Part shown: positions 53,350-62,335 of the stretch, in pieces
Position numbering within the stretch: the first letter of the stretch is position 1
How the letters are laid out: each line of letters opens with the position of its first letter
NCBI GenBank assembly: GCA_021234155.1
Contig: JAJEKV010000422.1
Coordinates: forward strand, 147,096-211,095
Direction of reading: 5' to 3'
Origin: Isoetes taiwanensis
Lineage: Eukaryota; Streptophyta; Lycopodiopsida; Isoetales; Isoetaceae
DNA length: 64,000 nt
Made by a program: the position numbers and the translations under genes
Notes under the pieces: generated by a model
Database searches by the model: none
What the model saw: the letters and a program-made list of their open reading frames with translations, nothing else
Told to the model about the DNA's origin: nothing

Positions 53350-53420
53350 GATCACCGACGACCTTGAAATGCCATTCTTGCAATTAGGTAGCAATCAATG
53401 GATTTGGCGTCAGATGATCT
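53350..53420. repeat. decayed hairpin downstream of unit 2
   Basis: GATCACCGACGACCTTGAAATGCC ... CAATTAGGTAGCAATCAATG ... GGCGTCAGATGATCT aligns with the perfect hairpin at 52,495, including its loop, but the arms have lost several pairs. The whole downstream region was duplicated with the unit. Confidence 0.75.
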
Positions 53421-53785
53421 CCACAACGCACACCTCGTTGTATGTATAAATTCATAATTTATTAATGGAAAAGTGTATGTAACACAAATATCTAGCTAGA
53501 TTATGTGATAACTTGCGGGTAAATGCTAATTTGCATGTGGATGACAACGCCTATTCACATCGTGGCTTGTGGATGACAACGTCATGCCAAGGGCGTGGCA
53601 TGCGTTGCCACAATAACCGTCTTTGTCTTTTGCGGCGCATACGATGCGGCTAGGATATGGCCGGATCCCATGATGCGAACATAGGCTACCGTTGCCTAAT
53701 TGCATGCTATAATTTCGCCCAGAGGATTATTACACAACTTTATCGGTTTTCGCAACCGTAGATTCCAACGTATCTCTAGTTTCTA

Positions 53786-54560
53786 TATAAAACGTCGGAG
53801 GCCTTTGTCTTCTCCTATCCGCCATCTTCTGTTCTACCACATCCGCCCTCAGCCATCACTCCTGTTCTCCCATCACTTTCAATGGCCTCCAGCTCCAGTT
53901 CCATCCCTGCCGAGATCTTGTCTCAAGTTTTGGTCAAGGAAATCCCAGGGGATGCACTTATACAAAAAGGGGTATGCCATGTCGTGCAGAGGGTGACCAA
54001 AAACACCCCCGTATACGGTTTTTTGAAAGGCAAATTTGACCCCTTCCATACAAAAATTACTCCAACTAGTGGTCAAAAACCCCCCTAACTCCGCCGTATA
54101 CGTGTGGAAATGGGTCCAAAGAACCCCCCTACAAGTCACTCAGGCACATTGTATGGCACCCAAAAGTGAACCCCCCTTGAAGGAAATTCAGAACATTCGC
54201 GCTGAAGCGGAGGAACGGATCCGCCTTCTAAAAGAAAAGAATGATGAAGACGTCGCCAAGCTGGTTGCGGCAGAGGAAAAGGCCGCCTTCTACGGGGAGG
54301 TGATTTTAGTGCGCGACAATCAGCGGGCTGCCTTAGACCGCGAATTGCGCGCCACGAGATATAACCTCCAAGAGAGGCTTAGGGCCGCAATCAAAGCGGG
54401 AGAGGCTGCCCGAGCCCAACTCGATGAGCGGGAAGATAAGGTTGCGGAATATGAGAACGTGGTTGCGGGGCAGGCAATCATGTTGGAGGAGCAGAAAAAA
54501 ATTATCACCGCCCTCCGTGAAGAGCTTGCCCGTGATCATAGGCATCGGGCTCCTCCCTAG
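53786..54560 (+). CDS. mini-gene unit 3, coiled-coil protein interrupted by a ~195-bp insert
   Basis: TATAAAA at 53,786 precedes ATG 53,882 by 96 bp. The frame MASSSSSIPAEILSQVLVKE runs into sequence that looks inserted (about 53,966-54,160, bounded by GGTATGCCAT and ATTGTATGGCACC, which are roughly inverse). The coiled coil then continues to 54,560: KEIQNIRAEAEERIRLLKEK, LVAAEEKAAFYGEVILVRDN, LDEREDKVAEYENVVAGQAI and MLEEQKKIITALREELARDH. This is the best-preserved body of the family, a ~135-residue heptad-type helix. The role is unknown. Confidence 0.5.
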
Positions 54561-54687
54561 GGGCCCGTTTTTTTTAATGTTTGTAATTCGTTTTATTTTT
54601 CAATGGGAAAAGTTTTTGACAAATGTACCGAATATTACGTTTCCTATTTTTAATTTTCAATATCCGTGGTAGAGAATGACAAAGACA

Positions 54688-54754
54688 GATCACACGGGCT
54701 TAAACCCTTCATAGGGTTTTAAAGCTCGCAAAAGATTCAGCGTGGTGTGATATC
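54688..54754. repeat. diverged hairpin between units 3 and 4
   Basis: GATCACACGGGCTTAAACCC ... AGCGTGGTGTGATATC. The outer six to seven pairs are kept and the inner part differs. A second internal inverted word (TTAAACCC/GGGTTTTAA) extends the stem. Confidence 0.65.
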
Positions 54755-54899
54755 TGATGTAGTTAGAATAGTTATTAATGTGTTCCAAATGACAAGCATT
54801 ACCATTAATGTGTTCTAGCGGACAACCGCTGAGAATCCATTTCGACACGCGTGCATAAAGCCAATGAAAGTGTGTTTAATATGTTCAAGCGCTAATATG

Positions 54900-55465
54900 T
54901 ATAAATTGAGGTCCTTGCATTGTGCTCCTTCCGCCCGGTTAGAGTCTTTGCTCCTCACTTCTATAATCTTAACGTCCCTCCCATTTGTCATCTATGGCCT
55001 CCACATCCTCAAATAACCGATAATGGAAAAACGAAGAGGATAGAACTCCCTTCGACATAGTGTTGGGTGTTCTAATGAAGAGGTTGAAGGAGCAAGATGA
55101 TCTTCTAAAGGAAAACGCCGTTACAATTCAGCAGTAAAGAAGAAGAGAATGAATTCAACCTTCTCATGCTTCTCAGAGCTGTGAGAGGCAAATCAAAGCG
55201 GTTGAATAGAAGGTCGGACAGATGACATGCCCCAACAACCGCACCGAGGTGGTTATGACGCAACGATGGGATGCTAATGCCAGCAGTAAGACACGTTGTG
55301 CTATTGGGACAGAGCGGACATGTACAAAGAGATGGTGGATGATTGGAGGAACGCCCGGATAGGGTGATTGCTCGCTTGAGGGGAAGAGATGAAGACGAAG
55401 ACGAGGCCGGAGCTGATGATGATGATGAAGATAATGAAGAAGAGCTCGCGACTGAGCAACAATGA
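54900..55465 (+). pseudogene. mini-gene unit 4, strongly diverged copy
   Basis: TATAAAT at 54,900 precedes ATG 54,994 by 94 bp. ATGGCCTCCACATCCTCAAA gives MASTSSNN and then TAA-type stops. Further on GTTCTAATGAAGAGGTTGAAGG corresponds to the VMKRFKE region of unit 1. The region ends with an Asp/Glu-rich stretch (GATGATGATGATGAAGATAATG) and a stop at about 55,463. It is a decayed member, identified by promoter spacing, start words and this helix. Confidence 0.5.
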
Positions 55466-55547
55466 GTCGTTGTATTTTGTTTTTCAATGTAACATCTTTC
55501 ACAACTTTAATCAAAAGTAACCCTTTTTATTATTATCTTGTAAAGCT

Positions 55548-55640
55548 TCACACCCACGCGAAGCCACATAAATGCAAGCAATAGCGAACTCCCACCTGCT
55601 CGCAGACCGCATGATACAAATAAGATCACACGACGCCGGC
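55548..55640. repeat. two half-sites of the hairpin family
   Basis: TTCACACCCACGCGAAGCC (55,548) and GATCACACGACGCCGG (55,624) are both left-arm type and in direct orientation. Confidence 0.65.
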
Positions 55641-55644
55641 TACG

Positions 55645-57010
55645 GTTGTGCAAACAAGGTTGGAGGCAAGTACCGCTGCCGCGGTGAACATGCTACACAT
55701 TACAAGTATACTTTTACCGATTCTTTGTCTCTTAGATCTCCACATTGCGATGCTAGTGGGGCCCTAGAATTTTGCCAAGCAACTTTCCCGTTTCTCTTCA
55801 AACATTATGCCAATGGTGTTTACGACTTACGGGTTGCTCCTTAAAGCGACCTTCTTGTCGTGATTTAGCCATCGCCCTTCTATAAAACCACTGGTTATCC
55901 GCCTTAGAGGGTTGGTTCCTACATTTCCACCCCTCTTTGAGTGTTATGATGAAAGGCTATTTTAGCTTGTTTATGCGACTTCTCCATGCCTTGTGCACTC
56001 CCACCGCTAGGCTTCCATACTTCCTAAAAACCAAGGTGCATGAGCCCAAAAGATGTGCAAGTAGTGCGTGACTTCACTCTCTCCCCATCGCCTATGAAAG
56101 CTTTAATAAATTTGTTATTCCGCTGCAGTTAACATTTCGCATCTTCTCTTGTGAGGTCCATTCTCTAAATGTATGGGAACAATTCGGACAATGCATCCCA
56201 TGCTTTTTTTTTTCCTCAATGCTTAAAACTAACGCCATCTCAGGCGGTCCGCCCCGCATCAACCAAAGAATTTTCCAAATTCATAGACCTTTTCTCCCAT
56301 CCGGGTTTCCGTTCGAGCCTCTCTATGATTCTTTATGAAGCGTCGAGCTTTCATCCCTCCAATTGACACCTTACGAGGGCACACTTGTTCTTCCCGCCCG
56401 TTTCTCATCGAGCTCTAATCTTACATTGCCACCATGCAAACCCAGCCTCGATAGAACATGTTCAACTCTACTCTAATTCCTTCCTCTCATCTCTTCTTGC
56501 TGAAATGTTCCCACCTAATCTGCTGACTCAAAAATATCATCTTGTCGATGATTCTCACAAAGCCGCAAAGTGCAGATATGAACCCTCTCTAATGGAATGG
56601 GGAAAAATGCCATGGAACTTGGGATCTTCTTTTCCTCTATTAGGAGCATTTGCTTGGTTAAGGGACAAGGTTGAAACAGTCTTCCCAAGACTTGACTTCC
56701 TTGCATGATTGCAAAGATGAGACAACTTTTGCATGTTCCTTGTCCTCCTCCACTTATGTTGTACATTGCTTTCTCGGTTTTAAATCGGACGCCAAGTGAA
56801 AAATTACTTTGTAAGATCCATAGTGATCTACTTGCAATTTTTCCCTCCCTCGAATCTAGATATTAGACTCGGGATGTGGGTTTGATTGAACACCCATTTC
56901 AAAACCTCGTGGGTTTCTTTACGAACTTTAAAGAGACCTAACCACGGTGTCATCTTCTTGATTGACATGAGAACCATTTTTCCCACGCTTCTTCTTCTCG
57001 TCCGTCACCT
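55645..57010. other. no recognisable gene
   Basis: Plus-strand frames (55,572-55,844; 56,385-56,708) and a minus-strand frame (56,515-56,766) have no domain that I recognise. No hairpin-family copy is visible between 55,640 and 59,050. Confidence 0.3.
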
Positions 57011-58092
57011 CTACATCTTTTTGTTATTCTTGTTGCTCTTTGATTTAGCATGTGCAATTGCATTCTCAATTGCTCTATTCATGATGACAACGGATACCCT
57101 CTCATACTTCTCAAACTTGGTGGGTTCCATTTCATCCAATTTTATGCAAACTTCAATCTCACCATTAGTTTCTGCAACTGTTAAGTCATAATATTTGACA
57201 AGGAATTGTAAGAGAGTAACCAGGTCAACCCAAAGATTATTGCGTTCATTCATTCCAACTATATCACAACAATCCTTGCCATTCTTATCTTTTATGGCTA
57301 TGGCAGGACCAGCACATTCAACGTGGTGCATCTCTCCTAATATGGCATACACCATCTTTGTCCTAGTAACCCTTGTATTCTCGACAATTTGTGGACGGAG
57401 CTTAATACTTTTTTTGTGCCCATTCTTTTCAACGCCGTGGAATGGCTTGAATAGAGAACGGTAACCAAGCCCTCATCGATGCCTACATCATCACAAACAG
57501 TCTGTACATCTGTCGCTTCTAACTTCTTGTAGATCTCCCCTAGTACCATTTCCAATACCATCTTCTTGAGAGGAGAGTTGTAGGGCTGACAAATCATGTC
57601 CACTATCTCCCTGTTCGTCGCTAGGTTCTTCACTACGTAACCAAGATTGCTTCTAGTTTCCCCAGATCTTAACTGGCCTTTGCTAGTGTTGTAAACGGAC
57701 CTTGTGGCCGTGACCCTGCGTCTGAATGCACCTGATCCAAACTTCAGTTCCTCTATCGGTCGATAATGCTTCTTCCTTTCTCGCAAGCCAAGGGGTGTTT
57801 TCTTCAAATTCTTTAACCTACATTGAAGCCCAAAGTTTGCTCTTTCGAGCTCTTGGATCTTTTTCTGCAGCTGCCCTATCACCAATTTGGACTTTCTCTT
57901 CCATTATCTCAAAAAAGTTTCCCTCCCCAAGCCGTCATTCCTTTCCTTCATCATTGGAGTAATGAAGCGAGAGAAAAAGAGTCTTTGGTTTAAGTTATAA
58001 TTCTCTTGTGACAATCGGAAGCGGCTCATCTCAAGGAGGCGTATTCGATTAGGAATGCCTTCATCCTCTCTCAATCTCTCACAATATCCCAA
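57011..58092 (-). pseudogene. unrecognised ~350-residue protein gene, one stop and one frameshift
   Basis: On the minus strand a frame starts near 58,092 (RLLEMSRFRLSQENYNLNQR), is interrupted by an in-frame TAA at 57,904, and continues in the same phase. Next come a coiled coil (LQKKIQELERANFGLQCRLK), a basic segment (GSGAFRRRVTATRSVYNTSK) and the helical LEMVLGEIYKKLEATDVQTV. Near 57,445 the phase changes by one, and the reading goes on as LRPQIVENTRVTRTKMVYAI, CAGPAIAIKDKNGKDCCDIV and LVTLLQFLVKYYDLTVAETN to 57,011. The length and varied composition make a real former gene likely. I recognise no family. Confidence 0.5.
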
Positions 58093-58385
58093 GAGGCGGA
58101 GTTACCGTCACCACAAAAATCGGACTAAACTTGAAACGTCCCGAAATGGCGGTTTCACGCCACTCAACGGATCCAATGGATATAAACCGCCATCGCCCGG
58201 ATGTCGACACTTTTTGAGCACGCAAGGCGCAACATGTCGAGGTCTAAGTTCTTATTTTTAGACCTCTTTTTGCGATTGAAGACTGGAGCATATTCACGAG
58301 TCGGTTGGATCCTTATCCACACATCATTTGAGCTTCCATACCGCGTGGATCGTGACGGGCCTTGAAAATGAATGTGTACAATTTG

Positions 58386-58940
58386 TATGCCCCAAAGCAC
58401 AATTTCGCCGTTTGAGGCTCGGTCAGGTACTAACCTCGCTTTTGAAATTTGTAACGTGCATATGGAAAAGTCCATTCTCCTACAATCCATGCTTTTATAC
58501 AAAAAAGCAAATTCAAAATTCGAATTGTAGGGGCGGGAAGCTTTGTATGATTGGGATGAAGTAAAGATCCCGATTCACGAACTTTTAAAGAGCAATCGCT
58601 TGGCCTTAAACGAAAAGTCTAATACAAAGCTTCAACCTACACATTCAAATTTTGAAATGTAGAACTCTAAATGAAAATAGGGCAAGACAAGAATCGGTGA
58701 TGCGCATGATTGGTATCTGACAAACCAAGAGACACCGTCATGAGTTGCCGGTATGCTATAATGCAAGTGGCTTTTTAGAAGCGCCACGTGTTGCGTCAAT
58801 CTGTCTGACAACAAGAGAATTAAATACATATGGCGCCATAGATATGCGATTCCCCTTATTCCAGGAGAATATTCCAAGCAAATCTGACGGGAAAAAAGGG
58901 GCGGAAATATGACGTGGAATGGCTGATAGGAGGCCATTTT
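58386..58940. repeat. direct repeat, copy 1 (555 bp)
   Basis: Matches 60,384-60,916 in the same orientation. The copies share TCCATTCTCCTACAATCCAT, AGACACCGTCATGAGTTGCC, AAATACATATGGCGCCAT and TGACGTGGAATGGCTGATAG, with several indels. Copy 1 is followed by AGTTCATAAAAC, copy 2 by the ~490-bp repeat. Confidence 0.85.
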
Positions 58941-59050
58941 AGTTCATAAAACATAATATAACTTGGAATGATAGATATTTTATATGCAAATGGGAGACTA
59001 TTGACGAGGGACTTGTGTTTAGTTTTAATTTGACAACAAATAAGAAAGTG

Positions 59051-59117
59051 GATCACACGATGCGAATTTAGTGTGTTCCATTTTTGTTGCATATGTACTA
59101 TTCGCTTGGTGTGATCC
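59051..59117. repeat. hairpin with loop related to that of 49,981
   Basis: GATCACACGATGCGAA pairs with TTCGCTTGGTGTGATC. The loop contains TTTTTGTTGCATATG, close to the loop of the 49,981 hairpin. It lies between the two 0.55-kb direct repeats. Confidence 0.85.
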
Positions 59118-59119
59118 TT

Positions 59120-60380
59120 GAAAAATAATATGCTCTTTGAAAAGGGATAATGACTTATGTACTTAAGAGTGGTAACACATGTACAGTAAAAAAAAAGTTA
59201 GGTATTCAAATGGAATTAGAAGCAAAAACTTTTTACATTCAAAATTTTTATGGTCGTATGGTTTTACATCATTTTGTAAATTTAAATGCGGAGGCTTCAA
59301 CTATTCACAACAAAAAAGCCGGAGGCTTGCGGTCATATGGTAAGAAGTCGGAGGCAAGCTCTCGACTAAGAACAAGGAAAAAAAATAAGAGGTGCTCGCC
59401 TAACAAATTTCATTCATCCGCTTCATCATCGCAAAAAAAAAAATAAGAAATAATAGTTAGTTGAATGCTTAAGAAAAGAAAGAAAACATGCATGTACCAT
59501 GAACTAACGCCATGAGCTCCTCGAAGTCGCCAGATTCGTCTTCAACTTCTTCATCTTCTTCATCATCTTGAAGCTTCTTCTCGGCCGGTAGACCACTCAT
59601 TTTCTCGAAGAATCTCCTATCCAGCCTTCAAGAACACTGTGATGAACTCACGCTCAAGAAATTTCCTCGATTCCTCATTCTCTGATTCCTCGTCAAAGGA
59701 ATCGGAGGAATCGAGGAATCAGAGGTATCCAGAGCAAGAACCGTGGGCAGGCGTGGAGGGAGGGCTAGCGGAGGGAACACCTCTTCCAGCCGTAATAGGC
59801 GCCTCTTGGAGGACACCTCGGCTCTTCCAGTAGCTGATCTCTTCATGGCGATGGACTAGAGAAATTGGGCGGAGGATCTAGCAAAGATTGGGCGGAGATG
59901 GGGGAGAATGGGCGCCAATCTAATTTTGGAATAGATATATTTTGGATTAGGCGTGAAAATCGTAGGAATGATTAAGTATTCAGTCCTATCAACCATCATT
60001 ACATGCCATTATGTGCATATCTCGAAATTTGAGCCATATCTAATATCTTCCTTTTTAACCTTATACCTAAATATCCAATATCTTCCTTTTTTAACCTTAT
60101 TCCTAAATAGCCAATATCTTCCTTTTTAACCTTATTCCTAAACCTATATGATTTGAGTTTAACCTGAAAATGAACAGATATAATTCAATTTAACATACTA
60201 TTTAATACCAAGATGCTCGTCACACTATGTCGATAATTGGGATTTAAAAAAAAACACTCCAAACCCTCCTCGAGAAAACCACGTAAGTGCCGACCTCACT
60301 TGTGTTTAAGTTTAATTTGACAACAAGCAACTTCCATCTCGTTGAAAATCGCAGACGGTAGAAAAATCAAGGTGTGGTAT
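59120..60380. other. spacer between the direct repeats
   Basis: No assignable gene. The minus-strand frame 59,628-59,846 starts MKRSATGRAEVSSKRRLLRL and spans a Ser/Arg hairpin-like stretch near 59,668-59,730 built from GATTCCTC and GAGGAATC words. Three tandem ~36-bp units (AATATCTTCCTTTTTAACCT) lie at 60,042-60,148. Confidence 0.4.
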
Positions 60381-60383
60381 TTT

Positions 60384-60916
60384 TATGCCCCAACACAATT
60401 GGCCGTGTGAGCGAACGTCCCATTACTAACCGTTTTTGAAATTTGCAGCGTGCATATGGAAATCGAAAAGTCCATTCTCCTACAATCCATGCTTTTATAC
60501 ATTAAGCAAATTCAAATTTGAATTGTAGGGGGGGAAGCTTGTATTAGGATGAAGTGAAGATCGGTTAAAGTGCGCCTTGTGGCCTCGAAATGAAAGTCGA
60601 TCCGATACAAAGCTTCAACCTACACATTCAACTTTTGAAATGTAGAAGGCGTGGACGCCAAGACGCTTACCAAGAGACACCGTCATGAGTTGCCGGTATG
60701 CTATAATGCAAGTGGCATTTTAGAAGCGCCACGTGTTGCATCAGTCCGTCTGACAACCAACAGAATTAAATACATATGGCGCCATGAATGTGCAATCCCC
60801 CTTATTCCGGAAGAATATTCCAAGCAAATCTGTAATTATGAGAGTTTGGTATCCTAGGTGGCATGGGAAAAAGGGAGCGGAAATATGACGTGGAATGGCT
60901 GATAGGAGGCCATTTT
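60384..60916. repeat. direct repeat, copy 2 (533 bp)
   Basis: Partner of 58,386-58,940, about 2 kb apart and of similar but not equal length. Copy 2 has an extra ~25 bp (TAATTATGAGAGTTTGGTATC region) near 60,832. Confidence 0.85.
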
Positions 60917-61739
60917 CAGACCCCAAATCCGCCCTAATGCATTGTAGCAAGAAAATAGCAGGCCGCGGTTATGTTGCCGAAGATCCTGCTGCAGAGCCCA
61001 ATAATGTGACGGATTTACTGCAGCATAAGTTCCTCCTTTTGATATACTGTTTCAATGCAAAGAGCTTAGCTCTAAGAAGTTGCAGAATAACTGTGGTAGA
61101 TCCAGCAAAGAGAAAGGGACGAAATCGCATAGAATGGTGGCAAAAGAATAGCTGCAGAGTTGCCTTCTCTGATAAAGATCTCCAGCAGGTAGCAATGGTA
61201 TGGCAGAGCTTTTTTGTAAATTTGGCCTTCGAAGGGGAGATACAATAAGCCTGCTTTTGATGTTAAATAAACCGGAGTCTTTGGATCAGTGAGCAAGCAA
61301 AATTATGATGATGCAGAATGAATGGCAACGAAATTGGCAAGGCTATAAACACTCAATATTCTGATTTCCAGTACAAACTGTTGACTCCTGCATCCACAAG
61401 CCTTGAAATTAACTGCAACCAGAGCTCTTTTTGGGAAATAAAACTCTGCTCATAAGAACAGAGTCCCACCAGGAGTACCAGGCATAATGTTGAACCACAA
61501 GTGGTTCAACATGTTTTTGTAGGCCAATATATTTCGCCCACTTTATTGGCTCCCGAAATCGGGTCAAAGTGCCAAGCGGATTCGCTCAAGCGAACCCGGA
61601 AGATTCGTGGCGAACCAGCCGGATTCCTGCCGAATCCGCAGGGGCGATGGCGGTGGAGGTGGCGATTTTCCCTGTTCCGAGGCGAACAAACCCGGGTTAA
61701 GGAATTACCGGGGCGGGGCGGGGAGGGAAGCGGTGGCGG

Positions 61740-62064
61740 TAGCGTTGAGCAGTTTGAATCACCAAAATTTGAGCAGGATTTTGGCTGTCTGTTCTAGTTT
61801 TGATGAAGAAATAATTGTAAGCCAGCATTATTCCGGTGGTGATTTGGGCAAAATCAAGGCTTTGGATTGGTCGATCAGGTACCAGATTGCTCTTGGAATT
61901 GCAAATGGCATTGCTTATTTGCATTCTCATGTGCCGAAAATCATCCACGGAAATTTAACTTCCGAGAATGTGCTCTTGGATGAACATATGAACCCTAAAA
62001 TTGCTTTGGATGCCATAGCCAAGTCCGTGACCACATTACTCCCCGCGTCATCGAGCTCGAGTTG
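61740..62064 (+). pseudogene. receptor-like kinase fragment, catalytic loop region
   Basis: Within the MULE the frame reads LNHQNLSRILAVCSSFDEEI, then ALDWSIRYQIALGIANGIAY and LHSHVPKIIHGNLTSENVLL + DEHMNPKIA. This is kinase subdomains IV-VI of LRR receptor-like kinases. The catalytic-loop aspartate of HRD is replaced in HGNLTSENVLLD, the form found in several plant LRR pseudokinases. Subdomains I-III (Lys) are missing upstream, where a Gly/Arg-rich chance sequence stands. A captured fragment, unlikely to be functional. Confidence 0.8.
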
Positions 62065-62158
62065 ATGCAAAAATTAGGCGAAACCCAACTAGAAACACTA
62101 TAATTTGATGCGAATTGTTGGCTAAAAAACGAGATTTGGTTCGATTTTTGCGGAATTT

Positions 62159-62335
62159 TTGGATTATGGGGGCAAAGGAATCAATGAGAAGACGGACATA
62201 TCTGACTATGGTGTGATTCTCAATGAGAAGACAGACATATACAGCTATGGTGTGATTCTGCTGGAGCTTATGAGCGGAAGAAGAGCTACGGAGCCAGAAT
62301 CTGGGACAGAAATTTCAAAGCTGGGTGTTGAAGCC
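62159..62335 (+). pseudogene. receptor-like kinase fragment, subdomain IX, locally duplicated
   Basis: The frame reads NEKTDISDYGVILNEKTDIY, then SYGVILLELMSGRRATEPES. EKTDxYSYGVILLELMSGR is subdomain IX of plant receptor kinases. The first EKTDISDYGVIL is a 39-bp tandem duplication (starts 62,182 and 62,221). It follows the 61,740 fragment with a ~90-bp gap that may represent an intron or a deletion joint. Confidence 0.75.

Noticed and set aside
53966-54160. MITE inserted in mini-gene unit 3
   Set aside because: The borders GGTATGCCAT and ATGGCACC are roughly inverse and the reading frame is disrupted, but no target duplication could be fixed, so it is only mentioned in the gene entry.
58386-60916. 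LTR pair of a 2.5-kb retrotransposon
   Set aside because: No TG/CA ends, primer binding site, polypurine tract or flanking duplication could be seen.
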